Shown here: one piece after another, positions 33,561-45,262 of the stretch
How the letters are laid out: the number at the start of each line of letters is the position of its first letter
Numbering within the stretch: position 1 is the stretch's first letter
NCBI GenBank assembly: GCA_025449115.1
Contig: JAHLKC010000090.1
Location: 62,001 to 126,000, forward strand
Length of the DNA: 64,000 nucleotides
Direction of reading: 5' to 3'
From: Chytridium lagenaria
Taxonomy: Eukaryota > Chytridiomycota > Chytridiomycetes > Chytridiales > Chytridiaceae
Program-made: the position numbers and the translations under genes
Notes under the pieces: generated by a model
What the model saw: the letters and a program-made list of their open reading frames with translations, nothing else
What the model was told of the DNA's origin: nothing
Databases searched by the model: none

Positions 33561-35985
33561 ATGATGGCGGTGGACAGTCATGAAGAAGATGAGATGGTGA
33601 TGGAAGATGCATCATCACAAAAACATTCACGGGATGAACAAGAAACTGGAGAGGAGAATGGAGATGGCATTGCGATGAGAGGGAGGAGGCTACAAAAGAG
33701 AAAGGTGGCTGATGATGATAATGTGGATGAGAGAGGGGAAAGAGGAAAAGGAGGAGATGATGACTACGAGAAAGGGGACGGACAGAGTGATGCTTGGAGA
33801 ATCGACAAAGAAGAAAGAGAGACTGCTGCTCACTACCAAGTTGTAGATGGAGAGAGCAGGACTAACGGGAATCATGTCGTCGTCACGACAATGAATGTGG
33901 AGAGGTATAATATCTTTTGGCATTCAACTGCATGTTTTTTTAATGTCAAAAAGTGCTATCTTCTGGCACTTAACTGTTGGTTTTTTTTAATGTCTAAAAG
34001 TGCTATACTTATATTCTAATACTTCCAAAAACAAACAAATAGCGAACACACACAGTCTTCCCTTCCGCCGCCACCACCTCTAATTCCACGCCTCACCGAA
34101 AGGGAACAACACACAGACGCACATACGCACCACCACCACCATCACCGTCGCGCTCACAAACCTCCACCCCTCCTCCCCATTCTCCCAGCTCCCTCAACCT
34201 CAACCACAACCTCAACCACAACCCCACCAATCCCCCACCCACGTCTCACCTCCCACTCCTCATCAAACCGTTCCCACTCCTCCCACTCCTCTTCATCCTC
34301 CCGTTCATCCCATTCCTCCTCTTCCTCCTCCTCGTCAACGCGTCCCCAAAAATATTGTCTGGTCGTCAGACAGCACCCGGAAACAGCGAGAGCGTGTGGG
34401 TTTGATGATCGGGAGGCGAGTGTGGCGAGTGTGTTGAGTGGGAGGAGACCTATTGATCCTTGCGTTGTGGTGCAGTTGGGGTGTGTGGAGGAGGATGGGG
34501 GGTTGAGCTTTAGGTGAGTCCTTGATGTACTGCGAATCAAGTGAAAAGCGATGACGAGAATATGTGTCTCACTGCGATAGTTGCGGGCTTGTTTTCGGCT
34601 CTCGCGAGCTCCTGCCTGAAGTCAGAGCGAGTAGCTTTGACGATCAACATGTCCCGCAGGTTGGGTCTGTGTTGTGAGCGTTTTTTGCGTAGCAGAGCCC
34701 GCAACGTTTCAAGCTGGAGAGTTTACCGATTTCCAACGTCGCTATTATTTACAACTTTTTTTTTTGCTATGGATACTTCCCCTACTATTCATACCACTGC
34801 CACAGATTTTTTTTTATATTAATTTACTCCGCGTAAATAACACTCACCCTATGTCGTTTTTTCTACCGCCAGCCTCGAAAAACTCGGCAACGTCACCAGC
34901 ATGGTCTGCCACGCCCTCCTCTACTCCCAAGACGGCCGCACCGACATCTCCTACGTTCACGTCCCACCCGACACCTTCCCCGCACCCGCACCTATGCTCC
35001 CAACAGCAACCAACCTTCAACAAGAACACTCATCCCACCCCCAACCCCCATTCCACCTCGAACCACATCAAACAGATGAACGACGATGGAGTGCGTCGTG
35101 GCCACCGCCCATAACCACAACAGGGGGATACCCGGATGTTGTGAATATAAAGGATGCGGTGAGTTGGAGACCGCAGGAGGGAGGAAAGGAGGGATCAAGT
35201 CATTATCAAACGGGTCATTCGTCATCAACGGTACATTACGGTCATCATCAACAGCATCATCAACATCATCATCACCATCAGTCTTTGACATCTTCTGGGA
35301 ATAATTCCTCTGGCAATACCTCCTCCAACTCTTCCTCCTCTTCTCACCATGCGCACCATCACCCCACGCACCAACCTTCCTCTGGCAAACATCTCCTCCA
35401 CATCCTCTCACCACGTACACCATCACACAAGCCATCACCCCTCCCGCAACACATCCACCACCTCCTCTCACCACCACACAAATCACCACCCCTCCGGTAA
35501 CACCTCCACCACCTCGTCTCACCACCATACAATCACCACCCCTCCGGCAACACTCCTCCACCTCCTCCACCTCCTCCACCTCCTCCCACCACCCCTCCCA
35601 CTCCCCACCCCCCCCCATAACAACTCCCCCGCACCCCCCGCAACCAACCCTCCTCGGCACCCTCGCCTCCTCCTCCCACATCCTCACAACCCCGTCTCAC
35701 CCCCGCGGCGTACTCTATATCTTCCCCGACCTCTACGTCCGCGTCACGTCATTTTCGTCTCAAAATCCTCCTTTCCGACCTCACCCCAGCCTTTCACGGG
35801 TCACCCGCTCAAGTCCTTGCATGTTGCATGAGCGACGCTTTTGAGGTCAGGGATTAAGACGATGGACGGGGATGAAGGAGAGCTCGGAGATGGCAAAGGG
35901 GTTTGCGGAACAAGGGGTCAAGTTACCTATACGACGGAAACCGAGGAAACGGTTAGGGTTGTATGTGGATGATGAGGAGGATTGA
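33561..35985 (+). CDS. Velvet-domain regulatory protein
   Basis: Fungal velvet factor (VosA/VelB/VeA class), a DNA-binding regulator of development and secondary metabolism. The N-terminal exon (33561 to about 33904) is acidic with a basic patch (RGRRLQKRK). The velvet domain is split: CLVVRQHPETARACGFDD, SGRRPIDPCVVVQLG (34345-34515); SMVCHALLYSQDGRTDISYV (34900); TLLGTLASSSHILTTP, GVLYIFPDLYVRV (35650-35740); FRLKILLSDLTPAFHG (35755); and the C-terminal EMAKGFAEQGVKLPIRRKPR (35890). A His/Ser/Asn-rich insertion of several hundred bases separates the middle blocks and contains a minisatellite. Frame shifts occur near 34037-34050 (intron), 35385, about 35745 and about 35855. It ends at TGA 35983. 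Identification is good, exon limits rough. Confidence 0.78.
35306..35560. repeat. His/Ser-encoding minisatellite in the velvet gene
   Basis: Units of about 50-70 nt start near 35306, 35376, 35439, 35489 and 35539. Each encodes a variant of SGNTSTTSSHHHTNHHP. The last two full units are 50 nt long, so array expansion changes the frame. Confidence 0.65.
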
Positions 35986-36626
35986 ATCAATATATTTATA
36001 GGGAATGCTTTTCTCCTTGTTATTTATTTCTTTGTCCATGTCGCGTTCGTCGCTCCGTTTTTGATGTGATGAAGAATCACTGAGTTTTGACGCGGCTGAA
36101 GGCATTGGCTACGCGTTTAAAGTCTTGCCCGTGGATGATGGAGAGCCCAGAGATGGCGAGTGGGAATAATTGCACACTTTGCCAATATAGAGGAAACATT
36201 TACGTGGGATGATGGAATATATATGTATGGGTACCGCGTGGTCCTAGAGACTTTAAATTCAGAAATGATTTCGTGTCTTGGTAGAGCAACTTTTCCTTTT
36301 TATTTGCTGGTGAAGAAAAGTAAGGAGATATAAGCCAGTCGGCAGATGCTGGAATTGATGGCGCAAAAGCATATGCGTTCCTTTCCTTTTCAGCTAATAA
36401 GGCCATCCCGCATTAATGGCGAACACGTCCAAAAAAAAGTTATCCGTTAAGTCCAGTCCAGGCTGAAGCACGTCGTTAAGCAGCACGCGCTTTTTTTTAA
36501 AATCAATATGGCGCATTTCTGATGAGGCAGCAGTCCAGCCAGCGACGTGACAGCAGCTGGGTGGAGTAGTTTAAAGGTGAGGTAAAAAACAAAGAATCCT
36601 AAATTTCAAATTTCAAAAGAAAAAAG
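35986..36626. other. Spacer downstream of the velvet gene
   Basis: No gene is seen. The part at about 36085-36220 loosely resembles the velvet gene 3' end (35835-35965), e.g. GGAGAGC then GAGATGGC and GAGGAAAC, suggesting a decayed duplicate. One ACGCGT lies at about 36111. Weak evidence. Confidence 0.4.
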
Positions 36627-38923
36627 ATGGCCACCCCTCAACCAGCATCACCACCCATGGCCACCTCCTCCTCGTCCATCTTCCAACTCCCCCTTTTCCT
36701 TCCCATCGCCACATTGACGGCACTCACCGCATACAACATTGATCTCTTCCAGCCCATCTTCTGGCCCTTCTTTTGGGGATTAGCCGTCAGTCTTCCATTG
36801 CATGCCTCAAAGAATATCATCCTGAATGCCATCCTTGACGCCGAGGAACAGCAAAAGGATTCAGGGGTAGCTGTACCCCTGTTATTCTCAAAGGCATCTG
36901 CAGAGGTACATTCATCGTTGAGTTGATCTGAACACTGACCTCCTGCGTGTATAAAGTTTATATTCGGTCCTCTCCATCCAGTGTTTGAGGAATTCCTTCA
37001 TCGCTATCATGTGATTCTATCAAGCTTGTTTGGACCACCCGCTTCAACGCCTACCCAATCCAAGCCTATGGATGGGGAAGAACCCCCTCAAGTACCCGTC
37101 ACTGCGCCCATCATCCCCAAACGCGTCGATTGGTCCTTGTGGTCGTTGCAGTGGGCGGTTCGCGTGTCGATGCTATCGGTGCTTTGGGATCCTGTTGCAA
37201 GGAAGAGATGGGGGATGGTTGTTGTGACGCTTGTGGCGGGACATGCGGGATGGGTTGTGGCTAGGGCTGCTGGAGTTGGGAAAGGCGGGAAGGAGGTTTT
37301 GGGGAGGGAGGTGAGGAGGGAGAAATGGAATGGGGGCGTTGTTTCTGCGTTGATTTGGGCGGGGGTTTTGGGGACGTTGGGGAGTGTGGGATTGTTTGCG
37401 GGTGAGGTAAGCTTTTCAAGTGGATGGAGGCATTTATGTTTTCTGAGAAGAAGGACTGTTTATTTAATGTATTGATGTTTCTTTACACAAAACAGGTCGT
37501 CACAGCTGTTCCCACCATGACTGCTCAAGTCGCCAACTTTCTTTCCATCCCCCCTCAACCTCCCATCACTCCCCTCTCTAGCCCTTTCATCCCCTTAATC
37601 CCTAACCTCGGCATTCTCACTGGCCTCACCAAAAACCTCGTCCCACCTCTCCGTTCCACCGTCCTCTCCCAACTAGACGCCCAACTCACGCCCACAAACC
37701 TTACCGCCACGCAAACCGCCACCATAGTCTCAGCCGGTGTCGGCGTGTACGAAGCTTTTCTCTCTGAATCCACGGGCGTCCCCCCTCATCATGATCAAGA
37801 GTTCCATGCAGCCGTTGAGGCGTTTCGTGGACGGTTTTTGTTGATCACGGATGCGGTGAGGTTGGCGGCGAATGGAGATGTAGTGGGATTTTGGGGGCGC
37901 TTGGACCGGCTGTTGGAGAGGTTAGGGCGCATGGAAAGGAGGGAGGTTGATGGATGATGCGTTGGGGAGGTTTCATAAGAGGCGGAGTGGAATGAGACTG
38001 AGGTGGAGGAGGAGGAGTTAAGGTGTTGGAGGGTGAAGGAGTTAAGTGAAGAGCGTGACAGGTGAAGAGGTGGAGCGCTAGATCTACTTCGGCGTTGCCT
38101 GGTATTTTGGGACCAAAGGTAGACATGTTGTTAAAAGATTTTATAGTTGTTTGCTTTTGACGTTTTTATAACTGAATATTGATTTTTGATAGCCGTGCTG
38201 TCCTTTATTCTATTCTCTTTCTTTTCTTGACTTGTATTCTATTTGTTAAGGCAAGGCTAACACAAAATTACTACTTATAAACAGTCCTCGATCTCCTCTT
38301 CTCAGTTCGTGTTTTTCTCTACTCTCGGCACCTTTGTTGCATCTCGCGACGGCCTTACCGGTACGCCTCCTCCCTTCTTGGCAAAACCACGACCTCTACA
38401 CTTTTTTGAGCCCCTGTCCACTTCCATGCTACTCACGTCCGCCTCCTCATCTTCCCGTGTCTCCCTCTCCCACATTCTAAATGTCCTCCTCCTTTCTGAC
38501 ATCTCTCTCAAATTCCTCCCTTCTCCCTTCAACCAACCCCCACCACAAACCCCTTTGCCCCTCTGGCCGCCGCATCCCCTGGATCGCCATCATCTCCACC
38601 CTGCATCCCGTCGCACCTCCCATAGCAACTCTCGGACTTCCCTACGCGCTCTTGCTCGCCTCCATCTTGACGGCAATCTCCTAAGATCTGGATTATTTTT
38701 AGGCGCTCACCTTTGGGCTGCTGCTGTGGCTGAGGGGGAGATTATTTTGGATGGGATGGGGAGTGATGGGATTGTGGCGTTGGATGGGTTTGCGTTTTGG
38801 TTGGGATGGGTCAAGATGGGGACACCTTTGGGGATTGTGGTTGGGCCGTGGGCGGTTATGGCGTTTAGAAGGGGGGTGATGGATGTCAGAAAGAAAATGG
38901 TGGAAATGGGGGTTAGGGTTTAG
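36627..38923 (+). CDS. Polytopic membrane protein, TMEM245/AI-2E transporter-like
   Basis: Multi-exon membrane protein. The N-terminal exon (36627-36905) gives FLPIATLTALTAYNIDLF and QPIFWPFFWGLAVSLPLHAS, which matches the first helices of TMEM245 proteins. The next exon (about 36977-37408) has two hydrophobic stretches (WGMVVVTLVAGHAGWVVARA, GVVSALIWAGVLGTLGSVGL). The third (37496 to about 37955) is more soluble. The last part (38300-38923) has FVFFSTLGTFVASRDGL, IPWIAIISTLHPVAPPIATL and GIVVGPWAVMAF, in the order seen in TMEM245 and bacterial AI-2E family exporters. Function of TMEM245 is not established. Frames shift near 38570 and 38690, partly by introns. The family call is moderate, coding status firm. 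Confidence 0.6.
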
Positions 38924-39961
38924 ATATAATGGTTTCCGTTCCATTATAGTCTTTTTGGGATATGTATCATTCATGTTGTTGGTTTTTTTTTTTGCCCTGT
39001 CGTCCTGCCACCTCTTCCCGCGAATCCCGGATTTCAGACGCTTGCTTTTGCGTTTACTTGATCTTATGATTAGTGATATATCTCTTTGGTCATTGCTTTC
39101 TCTTATGCCTTATTATGTCCCGGCGCCTTCATTTTCTCATGCCGATGTTCCTCATTTTGAACGTGGTTCTATATTGGACCATTCTTTGTATTGTTTTCTT
39201 CTTGGCCTGATTGTTGAATGTTATATCTCTTTCACTCACGTTGCGCGGATAAGACTTTTCTTTGCTTCCACTTTTATTTATCACGGGTGGCGTGATGACT
39301 TCGTTGCCGCCCAAAAGCAAAACGGCACACTGTATGAGGAAAAGTGTATTGGTGTGATGCTCATGTACACTATCGACGCCTGAAAACAGGGCTCGTTCGT
39401 TGTTTCCAGTTCTTTTTCCATCAACCAGCAGCACGAGGTGACTGCGACGACCAGGCACATTTGCCCCGATCAAATTAAATTGAGACGAAATTTCTTTGAG
39501 CAAAGTTCATTCCATTCATTCCACACAGCGGCTTGGGCCTCAACCACCTCGACTCACTAAACTACCCGTCGCTCCTGTCTTGCTGACGACCAACTCGCTC
39601 ACTCGATACCCTCACACTTTGCTAGCATATACACGCACGCACGCACACCGCATCTGTTGTGTACATTTCTTTGAATCCAGTCTCTTAATTTTCGAGAGGG
39701 GGGCTTGAGGTGAAGATAGGATTCGGTTTTCATATTAAAATAAAGAGGTGAGCGTTGATGTAGTTTGATGGCGAGATGGGGTGGCTTAGTGAATAAGGGG
39801 TTGTTTTCCATGTTTCTTCGGCATACCGTTGCTGTGTGCATTTATTGCATTCTGACTCGTTTTGTTCGCATTTGCAATCAAAGCGACCACAAGGGTTCCT
39901 CCACCTCCGAATATCCAACGACGCATTCCACACCCCTTTCAACGTTCACCCCACACCCAAT
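38924..39961. other. Spacer before the Ariadne gene
   Basis: About 1 kb with no recognised gene. A 124-codon minus-strand frame at 39129-39503 is open but has no recognisable features. The end near 39880-39960 is the C-rich leader of the Ariadne gene. Confidence 0.4.
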
Positions 39962-42003
39962 ATGAGCAGAGTAGAAGACGACGAGGACATGTACGAGGAC
40001 GAGGATGACATCATGGACGACGATGATGTCAATGACGATGACATGGACTTTGAAGAAGAGGAGGAAGACGTTGAAGAAGATGACGACGATGGCGTTGGAT
40101 TCCCCGACGTTGTCGCCGATAAGGATCTAAAAAAATCCTACGACGTTGACTTTACTGTTCATTCCATCACCGACATTGTAACGTTTCAAGATAAAGAGAT
40201 CAAGCATGTTTCCGGTATTCTCGGGTGTCAAGAACAACACGCCGCAACCCTTCTCCGTCATTTCAAGTGGAACAAGGAACGTTTGATCGAGAGGTATATG
40301 GACACTCCTATGGAGGTGTGTGGGGCAGCTGGGGTTATCGTGGATGCTGCAAAGCAACCAAAGTTTTTAGTGATTAAGGGGTATAATTGTGAGATTTGTT
40401 GTAATGATGAAGAGGGGCTGGAGAGTCTTGCGTTGGATTGTGGGCATAGGTTTTGTAGGGATTGTTATGAGAGGTTTTTGACACAGAAAATTACGGGAAG
40501 AGGGAAGAGAGTAGGAGGATTCAGTGCCCAGGGTCGTCTTGTAATCTGATTGTGGACGAGAAGACTGTGGAGTTGGTGGTGCCTACAAAGGTTCATCAAA
40601 AGTGAGTTAGCGTTACTTTTCGAATTTCGCGTTGTGGAGAAATCTGACTGATTTGTTTTGATTTTTTTTTCTTCGGTTTCGCGGTTATTTAGATACCGAT
40701 CTCTCCTTCTCCGAACCTACGTTGACGACAACACTTTCCTGAAATGGTGCCCAGCACCAAATTGGTAAGCCTTGCTTGCCAAATTCTTTTTCAAAGGCCT
40801 TTTTTTTTAAAAAAAATCTCTTTATTCAACAGTGAATACGCGGTTGAATGTCGAATCCCTGCATCTTCCCTGCAAGAAATTGTGCCGACAGTCAAATGCC
40901 GGTGCGGGTTCCGATTTTGCTTTGGATGTGGGATCGCAGACCATCAGCCATGTATCTGTTACTTGGTCAAATTGTGGGTGAAGAAGTGTGAAGATGATTC
41001 GGAGACTGCGAATTGGATATCGGCGAATACGGTGAGTTGCCATTTTAAAAAGCTAGGATGATGGATACTTTTGAATCCTGCTATTTACGCCCTTTTTTTG
41101 TTTGGAAAAATAGAAAGAGTGCGAGAAATGTATGACGACCATTGAAAAGAATGGTGGTTGTAACCATATGACGTGCAGAAAGTGCAAGCATGAGTGAGTG
41201 TTTTTTAAGCTGTTTTTTCTTTTTCTTTTTGTTGTCGTCGAAACTAGTATATCTGACTTTGGGGGTCTGTACTTTTAGGTTTTGTTGGGTTTGCTTGGGA
41301 CCTTGGCAAGACCATGGGACGCAATGGTACAATTGTAACAGGTTTGAGGAGAAGAATAGTGTCGATGCTCGTGATTCGCAGGCGAAATCTAGGCAGGCTT
41401 TGGAGAGATATCTTCATGTGAGTTGTTCCGTCCTCTATACTACTCTTTCAAATTATGGTAGAATCAACTTGCTGACTACATGATGAAACTATGGCATTAG
41501 TACTACAACCGCTTTGCGAACCACGAACAATCAGCCAAGTTGGACCGTGACCTCCACACAAAGACTGAGCTCAAGATGGAAGAAATGCAAAAGAACTCTG
41601 AACTCTCCTGGATCGAAGTGCAATTCCTTAAAAAAGCCGTCGAGACGCTCGTTCAATCTCGGATGACGCTAAAATGGACCTACTGCTTTGCCTACTACCT
41701 CACGCGTGGCAACGCGACCGACATTTTCGAGGATAATCAGAGGGATCTTGAGATGGCTGTTGAACAGCTTTCTGAGATGTTGGAGAAACCGATAGAGCCT
41801 GAGAAGATTGCTGAATTGAGACAGCAGGTGCTGGATAAGAGTGTTTATGTGGCGTCGAGGAGGGAGGTGTTGTTGGCGGCTACGGCAAAGGATTTGGCGG
41901 AGGTGAGGTGGACTTGGAATATTGATACGAGGCCGTTTTGTCTACGGAGAATTTGGGGGCAGGGTCGAGTTCGTCGGCGCGGTGATGGGGGATGTGATTT
42001 GTA
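39962..42003 (+). CDS. ARI1: Ariadne-type RBR E3 ubiquitin ligase
   Basis: RING-between-RING ubiquitin ligase of the Ariadne (ARIH1) class. It starts [20 protein letters not shown], an acidic N-terminus, followed by the UBA-like helices ([20 protein letters not shown]). RING1 is [20 protein letters not shown] then [11 protein letters not shown] (40389). The IBR part includes [15 protein letters not shown] and [16 protein letters not shown]2 carries [19 protein letters not shown], whose Cys in GGCNHMTC is the catalytic residue, then CWVCLGPW. The Ariadne domain follows ([35 protein letters not shown]). RING1 and IBR are separated by a one-base frame break at about 40496-40515 (KITGRGK before [16 protein letters not shown]). 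The true stop may be 41985 if the last 60 nt are read in the other frame. Confidence 0.93.
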
Positions 42004-42593
42004 ATGTTTTTTTATGTTGGATTTTGTGTGGTTGTAGGTTGTTGTGTTGTTGGTGATGATGGATGTGGGCGTGGTTTTGAATGGGCCGTTTTCTTTATTT
42101 TTTATATCCCTTGTTCAGGGGAAAGAGTATCGTACGAAATTGGTGGTTTGCTTTCTTACGCTCTTTAACCTTTATTGATCACCTATTTACTTCTTTCCCC
42201 ATATATTTCACTCCTGTAATGATGAGACGGGTCTTTCTCATCCGCCCTCGCCAGCCTTTTGCCACTCTTCAAAATCATCTGTTTCTTTGTTCTTTTTTTT
42301 TTTTTTAGCAAGAACATCCCTATCATATATGATCCCTCCTCTTTTTCTTTCTTTTCTTTTACTTTCTCTGTCCTCATCCTGTTTTTTTTTTTTACAACCC
42401 TCTTCCCCTACACTGTTTTGTTCTTTGTTTTCTCCGCCCTTCCCCCTTGATGATGTGCATAAAAAGAAACCCATTTTTTAGATAAGTTTTCCTTGTTTTT
42501 CAGCAGTGGCTGCACGGAGGTTGCTTGTGAGTTGGTTTGAAGATGAAAATTCCCGTCGCAAATTTTTGTGTTTGACCACTGAAATATCAAAAG

Positions 42594-43330
42594 ATGGATG
42601 CAGCAGCGACGACGACGGGGACAGCTGAGAAGCCAAAGCCGCAGAACCCGCAAGGTATGCGTTTGGGCCTAGATGACTATGGATCTGGAGGAGAAGGAAG
42701 GTGGATCGTGTGGATTTTGGAGTTGGGGATGTGAAGATCGGATCTTGTTTGGCAGTGGTGTATGAAAGTGGGGATTGGACTTTGAGATTCGGATGGAGGA
42801 CTGTACCTTTAGAAAGTGTAGCGAAAGTGAAGGTTGAGGGAGGCGATGTGGTTGAAGGTTGAGTTCGGTGGGATTTTTTGATTGCATGGACGGTGTGAAT
42901 GAATTGGCTGGGAATGTGGGGTGGTTTTTGGTGTGGTTTGATCAAAGGGGATCTGAAAGATATCGTCGGATTCTTATTTTTCCAGATCCAGAGTCAATGA
43001 CGGCCAACATATCCGCGATTCTAACCACATCTCCCCCCCACAGCCATTCAATACAACCTCCGCATCCTCACGTACACTCGCTCTATGCTCGCCGCCATAG
43101 CCGGTGCGGCAGCCGGTATTCTCGGGCTTCAAGGGATCCTCGGTTTCCTCTTTTACGGTGTCGCGTCTCTCCTTCTCTCTGGAGCGTTGGTGCTGTTATC
43201 AGCAGAGATGACGCCTGCCAAATTTTTACCGAGTTGGTGGATGGTGGCGACACATGAGGTTGGAGGGTCGTTGTTTAGTTATGTGTTGTTTTGGACACTT
43301 GTGTTTGGGTTGGTGCATGTTTACGATTAG
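42594..43330 (+). CDS. EMC6: ER membrane protein complex subunit 6
   Basis: Small membrane subunit of the EMC insertase. Exon 1 is 42594-42654 (MDAAATTTGTAEKPKPQNPQ). A long intron of 389 nt ends at a CAG at 43041-43043. Exon 2, 43044-43330, gives AIQYNLRILTYTRSMLAAIA, GAAAGILGLQGILGFLFYG and SLFSYVLFWTLVFGLVHVYD, which match EMC6 closely, including the C-terminal VHVY. The spliced product is 115 residues, normal for the family, and splicing restores the frame exactly. This intron is about seven times longer than most in the window. Few errors are seen here. Confidence 0.9.
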
Positions 43331-43416
43331 GGTTTTTGTTTTGTGTTTAATTGAGACCTCGTTTCTGTTGTGTGTGTGTGTGTGTGTGTTGGGTGCGGGC
43401 ATAAAATACCTTTATC

Positions 43417-43438
43417 CCCCGCTCCCGGGGGAGCGGGG
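43417..43438. other. GC-rich hairpin
   Basis: CCCCGCTCCC, two bases, then GGGAGCGGGG: a perfect 10-bp stem about 90 nt after the EMC6 stop. It could be a transcript-end structure or a GC cluster of the kind inserted in some fungal organelle genomes; neither is shown. Confidence 0.6.
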
Positions 43439-44137
43439 TTCCACCCCCCCTTTATTACGTATTAATTAAAAAATTTGTTTCTTATCGGAGAAACACGTGT
43501 ACTTAAGAGGGCAAACATTTTAATTAGCAGTTTTTTGAAACGGTTTCCGTTTATGGAAATTCCAAAATTTTGTTTCGGGTGTTTCCGGTGGTATATTTAC
43601 TTGGTATCCATATATATGGTTTATGGTTTTTGGTTGTGAAAAAGAATTTTAGATATATTTATACCTATGTTTACTGGAGATTTAGACTACGGTGGAGAAT
43701 CTGAAGATGGGGGGGGGTACGGAAGTGTCTGAAATCGATAATTCGTGGTTAAGTCCGTGTGATCAAGTTGGTCGTCCTGTGCATCAATGGTCTCAATCAT
43801 ATCTGGGACGTTTTCGGTTTCTGTATTGCGTGCGGTTTCGCTTCGCTGGAGTTGCATGCCTGTTTCTCGGTGAAATCTTCGATGGTGACGTCTCTTATGG
43901 TACGCTGAGGATCGTGTTGTTCGGGAATCTCTCAGAACTCCTAAGTTACGTTGGACTGAAACATTTCTTCAGAGATCTTCCGTGACAGCTCTTGGAGTTG
44001 TTTCTTGTTTTTTGGGTTGTTCTCAATCAACTACGAAGAGTGTATATGTTCAGTTTTTGTTGGAATACGCGGAAAATCGACGTTAGAGAGCGAAGTCAAA
44101 GTGTCTGGAGATATTGTGAAATCTATTTTGAGTCGAC

Positions 44138-44545
44138 CTATGATAAATTGGACTCAAAGATATCTTGAACGTTGCTCGTTGGCATCTTACGTTCCGGGCT
44201 GGTTATGTTAGGAGTTTCAGTGGTTGGACATATTGATTTCGGCTTGTTATTGTGGATCAGCCTTTTGGGAATTCCGAAATCCAGATGGACCGTATCTGCT
44301 AATACTTGTGAAGTTGTGGTGTTAGAGAGAGTAACTGAGTTAAGGCTTTTAAATATGCTGGATGTGATAGAGAATCCATGTTGAAAATTGATGGTATTTT
44401 CTTTTTTTAAAATGATGTTTAATGTTTGTAGAAGAAGAAGGCGAGAAAATGTTGGGGCGACCATTTTTAAGATGGTCTCGGATCTTTTAACGTAGTCACA
44501 GTATTGTTCGTTGACGTGAAGTGTTAGATTTTTTGCAGTTGTCAT
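44138..44545 (-). CDS. Doubtful hypothetical protein
   Basis: A 135-codon frame from ATG 44545 (MTTAKNLTLHVNEQYCDYVK, SETILKMVAPTFSRLLLLQT). Beyond its end, other minus-strand frames down to about 43690 look protein-like (KKQLQELSRKISEEMFQSN, EIPEQHDPQRTIRDV), so the gene may be longer and broken by introns or frame errors. The helical content suggests a coiled coil. No family recognised; it may also be a chance frame. Confidence 0.35.
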   Translation of the reverse strand: MTTAKNLTLHVNEQYCDYVKRSETILKMVAPTFSRLLLLQTLNIILKKENTINFQHGFSITSSIFKSLNSVTLSNTTTSQVLADTVHLDFGIPKRLIHNNKPKSICPTTETPNITSPERKMPTSNVQDIFESNLS

Positions 44546-45262
44546 CGTCTAAATCGAAAAATGTTATAATAAATATCGCATTAAAATAAAAAGGCCATTG
44601 CCACTGCCTCAACAAAAAATATATTAATAAAACAAAAAATTCCAGGAGCGGGGGCCTCAGCAATTCCCAATTGCCCCTTGTCTTTTGTGTGTATGTGTGT
44701 GTGTGTGTGCGTGCGTCGTAGGATGGGCGACTTTTTGTTTTTTAATTGTGATGGATATCCGTTAAAAGAAATTCGAATGGGTTGGGCGCAACGAACGATC
44801 TGCGACGGAGTCATCCAACCGAACTCCATCCCAAAAGTTGTTAGGGAGCTTCATGGCACGTATAAATATTAAAGAAAAGTATGTAAAGAAGCTCAAGAGT
44901 TGTATTGCGCGCGCACGGCACTCATGTAATCAAACGAGAGAAAAAACAAACAAACTGAAAAAACCCCACTTTTTGCAAGATATGCGCCACCATACTTTAA
45001 AAAAACAATGGAGAAAAACCAAGAGAAAAACAACGAGCTAAGTACAAACGGCAAGGAGCACGGAAAATAGAATAGTGGAAAAATGGGATTTCAAGAAATT
45101 CCGGCAAGGCATTCGCCCAAAATAAGGTGAGAGGGTTTGGGGAATAATACAATACTTCACACTGAAGATAGGCTAAAGAGGATGGATGCAAAAAAAGAAC
45201 AAGAAGCAGAAAGGGAGTCCATCGAAGGAAAGTGCAGCAAGCAGAAAAACATTCTCTATAAT

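Larger units (their letters stand above)
43331..45262. other. Mostly non-coding region with GT repeats and a GC-rich hairpin
   Basis: Contains two GT microsatellites (43371-43389 and about 44687-44713), a GC-rich perfect stem at 43417-43438 set in AT-rich sequence, and one doubtful minus-strand gene annotated separately. The stretch 44840-45260 is A-rich and seems non-coding. Confidence 0.5.

Noticed and set aside
34992..35687. 231-codon minus-strand frame opposite the velvet gene
   Set aside because: Antisense of the His/Ser minisatellite; low-complexity Gly/Val/Glu composition only.
39129..39503. 124-codon minus-strand frame before Ariadne
   Set aside because: No recognisable features and no flanking coding signal; noted only in the spacer entry.
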